Assembly: GCA_030737835.1 (NCBI GenBank)
Contig: CM060847.1
Span: 17,088,656 to 17,152,655, forward strand
Reading direction: 5' to 3'
Origin: Acorus gramineus
Lineage: Eukaryota; Streptophyta; Magnoliopsida; Acorales; Acoraceae
Length of the DNA stretch: 64,000 nucleotides
A program made the position numbers and the translations under genes. Numbering within the stretch: position 1 is the stretch's first letter; every line of letters begins with the position of its first letter. This document shows, one piece after another, positions 1 through 11,110 of this stretch. Under the pieces are notes generated by a model. It was not told the DNA's origin. It did no database searches and worked only from the letters and a program-made list of their open reading frames with translations.

Positions 1-582
1 TTCAATTCAAGTATATTCCTCCATATCATAGATAGAGGAACTCTAGGATGAGGAGTCAATGAGAGTCTTATGCACCCTGAATAATATTTCTATGAAAATT
101 GACTTTGGAAAATCAGAAGTGAAAAGAAAAAACTTTGCATACTGCAAAGTTGTGGACTTACGTCTGAGCTTTCATAAAATGTATATTAGGAATCCAAGTT
201 ACTGATTCCTAAAAACAAAAAAAAAAAAATTAGTAGTTCAATTTTGGGGATGTCAGTGTGTCCTAATGTGGAGTGCTTGATTATTGACCTATTTTTTTTT
301 GTTGAATTGGGATCACTGACTCCTATCAAGACCACAGATTGTAAGAAATAGAACATTCACAAGAACTTGGCAAAATGGCCTATGCAGTGTTGTAACTTTG
401 TAGTCAAAGTAATTATCAAGTCTTGATATATATTGGCTTAATTAATAATGCTGAACCTTATATCAAACTAATTCTTATGTGAAAGTTGTATCCCATAAAC
501 TAATAATAATGACATGCCCTCACATTTAATCAAATTTGTTTATGGAGATCAACAAGTTATTTTTTCTGCTTTTATTCCCCAG
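1..582 (+). other. intron / no recognisable exon upstream of the allantoate deiminase exons
   Basis: AT-rich sequence that ends in a pyrimidine-rich tract and an AG at 581-582, immediately before the first recognisable allantoate deiminase exon. No earlier exon of that gene is visible, so the upstream half of the gene lies outside the window and this is probably its intron. Confidence 0.55.
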
Positions 583-1976
583 GTAACAGTGAGAGGTTCT
601 CAAGGACATGCTGGAACAGTGCCCATGTATATGCGCCGGGATCCAATGGCCGCTGCAGCTGAACTGATTGTGTTGCTGGAGAATCTTTGTAAACAACCCG
701 AGGGCTTCCTATCTTATGACGGTGAATGCAAAGGATTCATGGATGAATCTATTTTGAGATCCCTTGTTTGTACAGTTGGAGAAATATCTTGTTGGCCAAG
801 TGCAAGCAACGTCATTCCAGGCCAGGCAATATTATGTTTCCTCGAATCCTTTTTAGTACTCAAGGCTAGACTAGCTAGTTTGGTAACTCTAGTCAGAAGG
901 AGAATTCTTCTTCCCTGGGAATCTAGTTTTGGTATATTCCATGGGAGGAAGGAATGAAGAAAATTTTGCTTGGGATGCCCAAGAATAACCACATGAATTA
1001 GAAGATTCCAAATACCATTTACCTAGGTGTTCCAGCAAAAGGAGAATAAAATGAACGCCAAATTGGCCTTTAGTGTTTTTTTCTCGCTTTGCTTCAGATT
1101 ATTTTCTTAAAAATTCCATAAAAATCTGATTGTCTTCTAAATATAGGTGACTTTTACTGTGGATTTACGGGCCATGGACAATACAATCCGTGAGGCTGTC
1201 ATTCTTGAACTGTCCTCAAGGATCCACCAAGTATGCGATAGGCGGTCGGTTTCTTGCATCGTGGAAAAGAAGGTCTGAAGCCCATATCCTCACTCAAATA
1301 TCCATCAATCCTCTATAACCGACTGATCAATTCAATTGGATGATTGGATTATATCAGCACGCAGCTGAAGCAGTGCAATGTGACTCAGAGCTGAGTTCCC
1401 ATCTTGAACTTGCAGCAGCTTCTGCATTGGAGAGGATGCCAGGTGGATTTCAAGGGGATGTACCAGTGCTGATGAGTGGAGCAGGTCATGATGCAATGGC
1501 GATGTCCCATTTAACAAAGGTCCGATATTTTTACTTTCATGTCAGCTATAAGTATGTTTTAAAATCGGGTGTTGTCAACTATAAGTCACCACTAACACGG
1601 TATATAAATTACCTAACGTAGTATATACTCCACTATGGCAGTCTATACTCTTCATATAGGTATTCAATTTATACTATTATTTACTTCATTTTTTTAATTA
1701 TAAAAATGTATAATGAAGTATATATTTATTTAAAAAAAAAAAAATCAAAATGTGTGTGGTCAGAAATGACCGAGTATGACATTTTTCTTTAAAATCACCT
1801 TCTTTACTATTTTTTAAGCACTTAATAACTGGTCTCTAGCATTGAATCAGGTGGGCATGTTGTTTGTCCGTTGTCGCGGAGGTGTTAGTCATTCCCCTGA
1901 GGAGTATGTCTTGGATGATGACGTCTGGGCTGCAGGTCAGGCGCTCCTCGCATTTCTTGAGAAACATGTGATATAA
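583..1976 (+). CDS. AAH: allantoate deiminase (allantoate amidohydrolase), 3' part, 4 exons
   Basis: C-terminal 218 residues of an M20-family amidohydrolase. Exons 583-825, 1147-1272, 1358-1519 and 1851-1976 are all in phase 0 and end in TAA at 1974-1976. Visible motifs are GSQGHAGTVPM and SASNVIPGQ (exon 1), VTFTVDLRAMD (exon 2), VPVLMSGAGHDAMAMSHL (exon 3) and CRGGVSHSPEEYVLDDD (exon 4). These match plant allantoate deiminase rather than ureidoglycolate amidohydrolase, whose corresponding motifs differ. The family enzyme is Mn-dependent, acts in the endoplasmic reticulum and hydrolyses allantoate to ureidoglycine, CO2 and ammonia in purine catabolism. The His of the SHSP motif is expected to be a metal ligand. 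The family is about 500 residues, so the 5' part is outside the window. The first intron starts with GC instead of GT (CAG|GCAATA). No frameshift or premature stop is seen, so the gene is probably functional. Confidence 0.93.
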
Positions 1977-4164
1977 AACATGTTTGAAAATGAAAAATAA
2001 GACAGTAAGTGTACATAGCTGAAATCGAACATTCATATTGGGTAGGCATGTAAATCATTACATTTGAGTTTGATCAATAATTATCTTGTCTGCCCCTCAA
2101 CTGTAGCTGTTTCATTCATGATCAAACTCTGAAACTTTGTCATAGGAGGATCATATGTGGAAAGTTTAATTTGTTTAGGTGAGCCTTTTTTTTTTTTAAA
2201 GAAATGTATATATTTGCTATCCGATTGCATTACTGAGAACAAAATTACAAACTCTACATGGGACGGTGTGGGGAAGGGGAGAAATTCAGAGAAAAATATT
2301 AGGTGAGCCTATTAATTGGGTTAGATAATACTGTAGAAATACATGTAGTTTTGTTAAGGTATATAAGTATATTAAGGTGAGCTTGAAGTAAGGATTTTTT
2401 TTATTTTTTATTTAGGTCCAATGGTCTAATATTCTTTTCCAATACATCATCCAATTAAATTATATAATGGAGTATATATTTCATTAGTTGGATAACGATT
2501 GAGCAGGCGGAACTGAAAGTGAGATGCTGTGTAACAGGGCCTGCTAAAAATTAATGAGGGGTTCTGGTTGCAGTCTTACTACAATTGGGCTAAGATTTAG
2601 CTAGGCACAAATAAATCAAATAACAATAAAATAAAACAATTATCTACCAAAAAAATCGACTAGTGAATTGTAAAAATGTTTGATTTTAATACATTCTAAG
2701 TATATATTTTGCATATATGTATACCAAAGAAATTGAAAAACATGTTGACTGTAGAAGTGACCCTGCTGAAAAAACATTTTCCTTCCATGAATTGTTCATG
2801 TCTGGGGTTATGATTTGTTTAGCTAAGCCCCTGTTTGAGCTTATATGAGAAAACTGATTGACATGTATAATTAAAAAGCTGAGTCCTGCAAAACCAAAAT
2901 CACTCAAACCTTGCTTTCAAATCTTGGAACAGAAGCATATATAAAATTGGGAAGGCACACTTGAAAATGAAAATCATTGTTCATCATAACTACATCACAA
3001 TATACAGGAAAATTACAATGATATAAATAGGATTGGACCCTGGACCTCGGCATTTGCAGGAGAGGCAGAAATTGAGTCAACAGTGAGTAATTATCATGCA
3101 GACGATATGATATGGTTATCTGTTGTAATCCGATGTTATGTAATTCAATGCTGCATCTCCTCTTCAAGCTTTCCTTCTTTAGGATTCGGAAAATGATCGA
3201 ATATGAAATAAGATGCACTTATGTGAGCACTGAACACGAGATTGACTCTTTGGCTAGAGTCATATGTCTACTCTCTGTACATCTCGAGTTTTGATCTCCG
3301 AGATTTATTCTTCTGTGCATCCAAGGTTTTCTCAACTAATGCTGGAGCTCTTGAACAACAAAACTTGCTTGGATCATTTCAGAGGCTCATGAAGGAATTG
3401 CTTACCCCTCTCAGAGGGAGATGTTTTGAAACCATAATGAGGTGAATCAAAGGAGGGCATAAAAAAAACCTGTATGACCAATGTATTCGGAAATCTAATG
3501 CGTAATGGCACTCTCTCATTATTGGGCTAGTGATGTTTTCAAATTTCCATTTTTTTTTGGTCAATGAAATTCTTTTGTATTGATAGGGAAAAAAATGATA
3601 GGATTTGAAATATAGACTTTTCTTTTTTTTGAAATAAAGGTAGATATTACTATCATGATTTTATTTTTTATTTTGAAATACAACTCTAAAGTTTGTGAGA
3701 GAAAATAGATGAAAAGAAAAATAAAAAAGTAAAAGACAGAAAATAAAGAGCGTATCCCGATTTAACAGGAAATCGTGATTTGAAAAACAGACTTGAAGGA
3801 TTTCAAAAAGTGAAAAAAAGAAAAAGAAATGACAAGTTGGAGGTTAGATCTGAATACAGAATTTGAAAAGAGAATGACACAGGTTAAAAAGACCACTGAG
3901 TGACGAAGAAGGTCAATGTGAAATTTATAATGGAAGATTGCTTCTGTGGGAGGAAAAACCATTAATACCAAATCTATCAAATATTGCATTGTAGTAAGAT
4001 ATAACATCTAACATTAAATTGATCAAAGATTATACATTTATTCAATATCTATATAAAGGTAGTGTTGGTGAAAAATGCTATCAACAATCGGTATATACTT
4101 TGTACAGAAATATTGTATGTATTAGACGTATTAATATAATAAATATAACATCATTTGTAAAATA
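1977..4164. other. intergenic, no confirmed gene
   Basis: AT-rich sequence with homopolymer runs. An exon-like stretch lies at 3327-3445 (acceptor-like AAG, then 39 codons including LLGSFQRLMKELLTPLRGR and a TGA). I recognise no family and see no companion exons, so it is not annotated as a gene. Confidence 0.5.
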
Positions 4165-4237
4165 GCCGTCTTAGCTCAGCTGGTAGAGCGCGTGGCTTTT
4201 AACCACGTGGTCGTGGGTTCGAGTCCCACAGACGGCG
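4165..4237 (+). tRNA. tRNA-Lys(UUU), nuclear
   Basis: A 73-nt cloverleaf with no intron. The acceptor stem GCCGTCT (4165-4171) pairs with AGACGGC (4230-4236) and the discriminator is G. The D stem is GCTC/GAGC, the anticodon stem CGTGG/CCACG around loop CTTTTAA (anticodon TTT), and the T stem GTGGG/CCCAC around TTCGAGT. The internal A box (TAGCTCAGCTGG) and B box (GGTTCGAGTCC) of RNA polymerase III are intact. All stems are perfectly paired, so it is likely functional in decoding AAA/AAG. No CCA is encoded, as expected for a nuclear gene. Confidence 0.95.
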
Positions 4238-4239
4238 GC

Positions 4240-4254
4240 TTTTTTTTTTTTTTT
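4240..4254 (+). terminator. RNA polymerase III oligo-T terminator of tRNA-Lys
   Basis: A run of 15 T residues starts three bases after the tRNA discriminator base, the usual Pol III stop signal. Confidence 0.85.
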
Positions 4255-5190
4255 ACCAAGGTTATCATGGGAAGATACAATTTTTTGAAAATGTTTTTGT
4301 TAAGAAAAAAAAACATTTCAGATTTGCTTTTCAGAGAAATAATAATAATATAAAATACATAACTCAGGTTTTTTTTTTTTTTGTGCGGTGTATGTGTCAA
4401 GTATTTCATAAGACATCTATTTTAATAAAAAGTCACTCCATTATAAGACCAACTTTTATAATACATAAATTAACTTTACAAGCCTAATGCCTCGTTTGGA
4501 ACAGATTTGCTTTTCAGAGAAATAATAATAATATAAAATACATAACTCAGGTTTTTTTTTTTTTTGTGCGGTGTATGTGTCAAGTATTTCATAAGACATC
4601 TATTTTAATGTGCGGTGTATGTGTCAAGTATTTCATAAGACATCTATTTTAATAAAAAGTCACTCCATTATAAGACCAACTTTTTTAATACATAAATTAA
4701 CTTTACAAGCCTAATGCCTCGTTTGGAATTGAGTTCTCAAGGTTGGTTTTTACAAATTTGTCATGTTTTTTTTAAAAGGTGTTTCATAACAGTTGGAAAC
4801 ATGTGGTGTTAAATAAAACTAATGCGGAAAATGTCGACCAAGGTTATCATGGGAAGATACAATTTTTTGAAAATGTTTTTGTTAAGAAAAAAAAACATTT
4901 CAGATTTGCTTTTCAGAGAAATAATAATAATATAAAATACATAACTCAGGTTTTTTTTTTTTTTGTGCGGTGTATGTGTCAAGTATTTCATAAGACATCT
5001 ATTTTAATAAAAAGTCACTCCATTATAAGACCAACTTTTATAATACATAAATTAACTTTACAAGCCTAATGCCTCGTTTGGAATTGAGTTCTCAAGGTTG
5101 GTTTTTACAAATTTGTCATGTTTTTTTTAAAAGGTGTTTCATAACAGTTGGAAACATGTGGTGTTAAATAAAACTAATGCGGAAAATGTC
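4255..5190. repeat. complex tandem repeat downstream of the tRNA (three partial copies)
   Basis: A unit beginning ACCAAGGTTATCATGG recurs at 4255 and 4838. A truncated copy that starts at CAGATTTGC (4502) lies between them, and that motif recurs at 4319, 4502 and 4901. In the middle copy a 45-bp piece (GTGCGGTGTATGTGTC...) is itself doubled (about 4565-4652). The last two copies share a tail ending GCGGAAAATGTCG at about 4832 and 5190. Copies differ by only a few bases, which points to recent local duplication. No coding potential is credible. Confidence 0.85.
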
Positions 5191-5213
5191 GTGTTAAAAA
5201 AAAAAGACAAGCA

Positions 5214-5222
5214 CTCCCTTCC
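5214..5222. repeat. 9-bp target site duplication, left (CTCCCTTCC)
   Basis: Identical to 10498-10506 and directly abuts the Mutator-like inverted repeat. Nine bases is the diagnostic length for Mutator-superfamily insertion. Confidence 0.85.
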
Positions 5223-5370
5223 AGCTTCGGATCGCCTGTGTTTTACCACATGATTGTTTTTTGCAGTAGTCAGTAGAATTTTGTCACCTGTAATTAAAAA
5301 AAAAGTCACAATCTCTCCTCACTTACATGTCACCCACAAAGTGTTGTTAACCCAAAAAGTGATTACATTC
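5223..5370 (+). repeat. left terminal inverted repeat of the MULE
   Basis: Pairs in inverted orientation with 10497-10400 and, beyond the nested insertion, with 9623-9570. The shared inner blocks include GTCACCCACAAAG and GTGATTACATTCC. Confidence 0.8.
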
Positions 5371-6662
5371 CAAAAATATCCCTAACACAGATTTTCTCAC
5401 TCACACGTCACCCCCAAAGCGTTTTTACTCTCACAATACAGTCAATCACATCCCACACATCCCACAACATCTGATCCTAAAATAAAAATATCCCACAAAA
5501 TTTGAAACTAACAGTTTTACCAAAATAAAACTTTTCTTTTGCCTCTGTTTGTCTGCTCATCAAAGAAAAACCACATATTTTAAAATTTTAATTTTTATAT
5601 GTATGTTTTAGTATCTAGTATGCTATTATAAGTTTTAATGTAAAATTTTAAAACCCTGTCCCATATTAAATTTGTGCAAAATTGTTTATACATAATGTAA
5701 TAATTAACAAAAAAACAGAGACAATGTTTAAGCAACCATAACACTTGTTGATCTCATCTCCTTACACAACAAAAAATGTGGAGGACTTGTATTATCAATA
5801 AGTGCATAATACCTACCAATATATGATCTGCTAAAAAAAGATACAATTTTGTGACATAAGCAGAATTTACAAATTGTCCCATTATTGACACTAAAATCTA
5901 GTTCTATGATATCTGCTAAAACATATATGAAAGCCACATCCATTTACAAATATATGCCAAAAAATACCATATCCCATAGTTTAAGTGTTTGGAAGTGTGG
6001 TGAAATTTAACTCCCACCTATAACATATGTAGACTTTTAATCACAACAAAATGTTAAATGTGCACTTTATTGTCCTCCATTCATGTGTGTCGCATTAGTA
6101 TTTGTCATCTGACTAAATTGAATGGTAGCAACAAAAGTTTCTTGTACTTGCATAGAAAATAAAATATATTAGTATAAACCGATCAAACATTAGTTCATAA
6201 AAAATAAAAATAAAAATAAAACATGATACATCTTATAAAGAACCAAATAATTTGAATTAAGTTTAGAAACTTGAAGGGCTGATATGTCATTTTCCAAAAC
6301 AATTATAGATTACAAAATAATTTAATGTAAATCTATGTCAATACGTAGGTATTGAAAATTTTGAATTGCCCGCTGCAGGTGAGTTGGTCTCGCATGCCTA
6401 ATTTTTTTTTTTTTTTTTTCCTATAGGTTAGCAATTGTTAAATAAATACATGTGGGTTTCCAATTGTTGGTGTCAATAATGTGTGACAATCTTGTCCATA
6501 TGGATAGCTTTCAGGAAGATTGGATGGGATGCTTATAGTTTGTAAAGAATTTTGACTTTTTTTACTTCTCTTCTTAGTTGAACATTTTTCAAGTGGACCT
6601 TTCAGCCTTTTTGTTTGTTTGCCTCCCTTTTTCTTCTCCCCTTTTCTTTTGAATCCTTTAAC

Positions 6663-8665
6663 TTATTCAGTACTTGCAATGCTTGTGCATTGAACATCAC
6701 ATAGAGATTCATCACCTACATTTGCACCAACTTCACATTGCTGATTCGTAGCTCCTCTTTTCAAACACATCTCAACTTCACCCATAATTTTTTCTGCATG
6801 GCATTTAACAAGCTTGTATGTTTCTTCACTTTCAGCTGCCCTTGATGCTATTTGAATAAGCATGTGACACAATTCTTGATAGCGCCTTCCCAATTGAGCT
6901 CTAGGGTCAACCATCACTATAGAATCATGACTATCTTTCACAATTCCAGATTTTGCATCTTTTGTCCACCTCTTCAAGATATATTGACTTGGGAGTTCCT
7001 TTATATTTCTATAGTCCGAAACTTTTAAAACATGCCTGCATTGGATACCCATAGACTCAAAATTCTTACAAGAAACTAGTTCATGAGATGAGTCAAATAT
7101 AACAATTCTTTCTTTTGCAGAATCTGAATCTTTAACTTTGTATTCAGTGACATGTTTTGCCTCATCATGAACATAAATAGAGCATTCCAAAAATCTTTTG
7201 TACTCTATCTGGAATAAGCCAAATGCTTTAGGTGTATATAAACTTGCTGCATGTGTCAACATCTTAATTGGTGCAATTAAATTTGGGATAGTATTGATCA
7301 TTTTGAAATCAGCTCGTATTTCTTCATGACGACGATCATCCACAACCCTCTCAAAGTGCTCAAAAAAGAGCAAGGGATCATGCTGTGAACTCAAATATTG
7401 CCTTAAGACATAATTGAAGCTCTCACTTCATTGTGTAGTCCTCATGTCTGCACAAAAAGTTTCCTTACCATATGCCAATACCCACTTTTCTTTCAAATTA
7501 TAGGTTTGCAACAACCAACTATTATCAACAACATCGTATTTCACAAGCATGCCATGCTTCAAAAAATTCCTCCTTAGTCTCATAATTGTAAAGGCAAGCA
7601 AAAAAAGCAACTTTAAAATCTAACCACGACAATAAGTGACAGAGATGTTTAATAGCATTTTGTTGTAAATGCCACACACAAAGTTGATCATGTGTCTCTG
7701 GCATCACAATAGCAATTGCCTTAGCCATTGTTGCAGATTGATATGTGAGAATGGTTTTTGGTTTCTTTCGTGACATTGCTTCAAGAAATGTTTCAAACAA
7801 TCATATATATGACTATGCAGTTTCATCTACAATAAAGCACCACCAAAAATGATGGTTAACTCCAATGAATGGTGCAAAAGGCCTCTCATAGTTATTTGTT
7901 TGATAAGTGGCATCAAAACAAATTACATCTCCAGAATAAGCATAATCCGCCATCATTCTCGCATCTCATAGTTATTTGTTTGATAAGTGGCATCAAAACA
8001 AATTACATCTCCAGAATAAGCATAATCCGCCATCATTCTCGCATCAGCTCAAAATATATTTGTATTTGTTCTTCTGCATCAAGATGCATGGAATGATAAA
8101 AAGTTGGATTTTCCAATTGCTTCCTTTTGAAATATTTAATTAGAGTACATGCAATTCCACTTTCCATCTTCTTCTCTCTCTTTGTGCGTAAATAATTTTT
8201 GACATCATCAAGTAAAAAACCAAAACTCTTTCGACTTCCCGCTTGTCGACCCATCATTTCTACAACCGACTTTGGTGCTATGCCTGACCCTTCTGCTATA
8301 TCAACTTGTGCTGGTTCAACCTTCCCTATTTTTCTCTACGTCTGTAAGATGTGTGACTTGCTTCAAACTTGATGACATGATATGTTCCACTAGGATGATA
8401 ACTAATTATCATTTCTGCCTTAAATCCCATTCTTGTTTGTGGTCGTGGATTTTGGATCTTCTCTTGTCGTTTGTCCAAACCTCTTTGACCTTCTTTTGAG
8501 CAACAAAACCGACATCAACTCACTATGCCTTTATTGCGGTTAAACAAACTTTTTCGAATACTAAAACCATGCTTCCATCCGTAGCTATTGTAAAACCTGT
8601 AGGCGTGATTTTCATATTCGAATTGCATACCAACTTCTGATATCCCACTATCACTCGATTGATCT
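6663..8665 (-). pseudogene. FAR1/FHY3-like MULE transposase, pseudogene
   Basis: Read from 8665 downwards. A FAR1 DNA-binding domain comes first (8500-8628: MQFEYENHAYRFYNSYGWKH, then GFSIRKSLFNRNKGIVS). A spacer with KNYLRTKREKKMESG follows (about 8160-8257). The MULE transposase core is at 7525-7950 (DVICFDATYQTNNYERPFAP; PETHDQLCVWHLQQNAIKHL). Next comes ETFCADMRTTQ / SESFNYVLRQYL (7395-7470) and a SWIM zinc finger (CKNFESMGIQCRH, about 7030-7075). The family binds transposon ends and catalyses DDE cut-and-paste transposition; FHY3/FAR1 are domesticated relatives. Several lesions are visible: an 80-bp internal tandem duplication (7884-8045), two stops just before LFETFLEAM, a TGA replacing the Arg of TTQRSES, and further breaks between the DNA-binding domain and core. 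The second catalytic Asp of the core also appears to be Tyr (TILTYQSAT). The element is therefore non-autonomous. Confidence 0.88.
7884..8045. repeat. 80-bp tandem duplication inside the transposase pseudogene
   Basis: The stretch from 7884 repeats exactly with an 80-bp offset (7884-7965 equals 7964-8045). Eighty is not a multiple of three, so it shifts the reading frame just before the first catalytic Asp. The copies are identical, so the event is young relative to the other decay. Confidence 0.93.
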
Positions 8666-9631
8666 ATAGAAGATATATTCAACAATCAGGATTTATATCA
8701 TTTAATCCACACATAGACAACAATCAAGAATTATACAATTTAATCCATGACAACAATAAAGAATTATACATTTCAATCCAAATAGAGACAACAATCAAGA
8801 ATTATACAATATAATCCAAATAGAGACAACAATTACAAATGATAAAATTTAATCCAAAAATTCTAATACACAACTTGTGAAAAAAATCAATATTCTTAAT
8901 CTATGAGAAATATAAATTTAATTGAGTATAAATTCATAATGCCTAGTCCATTCACATAAGGAAAAAAAAACCACATTTTTGTGAATAAAACTTCACATCC
9001 ACTGAAGACCTATGTGAAGCTAGGAATGATTAAGACACTAAGTTGTTGTTTGGATAGCATGACTATCATTTATGTATGTATGTCAAAATAATCAGGGAAA
9101 TATCTTATACATTCATCATAGAAGATGGTATTACTAGATGGAAGATCGAATGATTGTTTCAAAACCATAAAAAAAATAGAGCAACTACATTACAAAATAA
9201 ATGATAATAATTGGTTGGGGTATTTCAAGTGGTTTTGTTAAAGTAGTGTGTGTTTCATCAATGATTCAATGTTGTAACCAAGGTATTATAGTTTTTTTTT
9301 ATATATACAAATGATCAAAATCTAAACAATGACATTAAAATGTAAAAGGGGGGAGGGAGAGAACCAACCTATTTCATCTGGTTGACCATTGTCGTACCAT
9401 TGATCCGCCGCCTCCTCGTCCATGCCCGTACCCAAAGAATGAAGAAATACTTCTTCAGTTGGTGGTGGAACCCCACAGGGAAAAGGAAGAATCACAAGAG
9501 AGAAAAAAAGATTTGGGAATTTAAGATTTTAGAGGGATATGCAGTACTTTGGGATGAATATTGTGTTGGGGGTATTTTTGGAATGTAATCACTTTGTTTT
9601 GGTTGACAGCTCTTTGTGGGTGACGTGTGAG

Positions 9632-10391
9632 CATAGTGACAAAATTCGTGTACGGCAAATGTTCGGCTAGTGTTCCGTTCGGTACTGTACGTGAACATTC
9701 GTGAATCGTATGTGATCGATACGAAAAATGTACAGGAATAAAAAATATATTGTATAAGAGAATTATTATCATATATATGTTATTTTAAATATAACAATTA
9801 TAATAACTTAAATCGTAGATTATAAATAATACGTAACATTTGTGAAAACAATATAGCATATCACATCACATAATAATAAAAAACATAAGCATTGAAAAAT
9901 TACATATTAACTATGCAAGTAGTCAAACTTTTGTGTTAGAGAAAATTAATGATAGAAATGACACATGAAAGACAACCATGTTGCACTCTATTTTCTCTAC
10001 ACCAGTACATATGAAACAAAAAAAAAAATGCAGAGCATTCAAAGTTTATGAAAGATGGAGAGGGTGATGACTGGTTAAAGTTTTGATAGAGTATGTGATT
10101 GTGACTTGTGAGCGACAGAGATTGAGGTCTGGCCGGAGGCGGATGTCAGAGGTCTAGCCGGGTAACGTGTGTGCGAGTCATGCGACGACCATGGATTTAG
10201 GGTTTTTTTTTTTAATTTATGTTGAAGAAGTTGATTGGAAAAATCCGAATGGTTCGGATTCGGTGTGTACTTTTCTTATGTTCGGTGGATTCGGCTGACT
10301 GGCGTATATACGCCCGTTTCATACGGGAGACCTCAAATCGGCGAACTTTACCGAATGTGTTCGGTGAAATTCGCCAAACTTTGTTATTATG
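9632..10391. mobile_element. hAT-like non-autonomous element nested in the MULE right end
   Basis: A 760-bp insertion flanked by the exact 8-bp direct repeat CGTGTGAG (9624-9631 and 10392-10399). The ends are imperfect inverted repeats, CATAGTGACAAAATTCG on the left and CATAATAACAAAGTTTG read inwards from the right. Both subterminal regions are rich in TTCGG/CCGAA motifs, as in hAT elements. It has no coding capacity. The interrupted sequence on either side is the MULE terminal repeat, which fixes the order of insertion. Confidence 0.82.
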
Positions 10392-10497
10392 CGTGTGAGT
10401 GAGGAAAGATTGTGACTTTTTCTTCATTACAGGTGACAAAATTCTACTGGCTGCTACAAGAAACAATCCTGTGGTAAAACACAGACGATCCGAAGCC

Positions 10498-11110
10498 CTC
10501 CCTTCCAAACCAACCCCCTGAAAACCATTTGCCCCCTGTCTTCAATCCCTCCCCTCTATTAAATGAATGACAATCATTTGTTGGTACAATGAAGATTGGA
10601 GGTACCAGGGGAAGATGGAAAAAAAGTGAAGTCTGCCGGAGGCTTTTTAAAAAAGCATTGGTACGTGCATAGGACAAATGTAGTATGTGGAGGGTGAGGG
10701 TGTAGGGATTCTCATGAAAAATTTAAATTGACAGTGCACTGGAGTATGTGGTTGAGAGATAGCATGTGTTTTGGGTGTGCTATAGAGTTATTATATAAAT
10801 GAAGATTGAAGGTGCTACCGTGCTAGGGAGAGAAAAACAAAACACAAACACTCCCTTCCAAAACAAAACCCCCTCCCCTTGAAAACCACTGATCTCAATC
10901 CCTCCCCTCTATTAAATGTATGACAAGCTTTTGTTAGTATGATGAAGATTAAAGACACCAAAGAGAGTCGGAAAAAAAGTGGAGTATGTCAGAGACTTTT
11001 TAAAAAGAAATAGGTGGGTTTTCTATTAAAAAAAAAAAAAGAGGGATTGATGGGACAAATGTAGGATGTGGGGGTGTGGTTGCAGGGATTCTCATGAAAA
11101 ATCTAAATTG
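10498..11110. repeat. two diverged direct copies of a ~250-bp unit; one was the MULE target
   Basis: 10498-10730 and 10851-11110 share CTCCCTTCCAAA, AATCCCTCCCCTCTATTAAA, ATGAAGATT, and GGGATTCTCATGAAAAAT in the same order. The sequence left of the MULE (AAGCACTCCCTTCC) matches the start of the second copy (AACACTCCCTTCC). The MULE therefore jumped into the first copy. Confidence 0.75.

Larger units (their letters stand above)
5223..10497 (-). mobile_element. FAR1-type Mutator-like element (MULE), complete ends, inactive
   Basis: A 5,275-bp element bounded by long terminal inverted repeats and exact 9-bp direct repeats (5214-5222 and 10498-10506). The left end runs AGCTTCGGATCGCCTGTG and the right end, read on the - strand, GGCTTCGGATCGTCTGTG. 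The match continues for roughly 100 bp to about 10400. It resumes at about 9623-9570 because a hAT-like element has been inserted within the right repeat. The body carries a broken transposase of the FAR1/FHY3-related MULE type on the - strand. Outside the pseudogene (5370-6660 and 8670-9570) the sequence is AT-rich with no other recognisable gene. Both ends are intact, but the encoded transposase cannot be made. Confidence 0.9.

Noticed and set aside
514..957. 147-codon open frame as a standalone protein
   Set aside because: It contains intron sequence on both sides of the allantoate deiminase exon 583-825; only the middle is coding.
4255..5190. CRISPR-like or regulatory array
   Set aside because: Irregular, long, partly truncated copies without unique spacers in a plant nuclear context; simple local duplication explains it.
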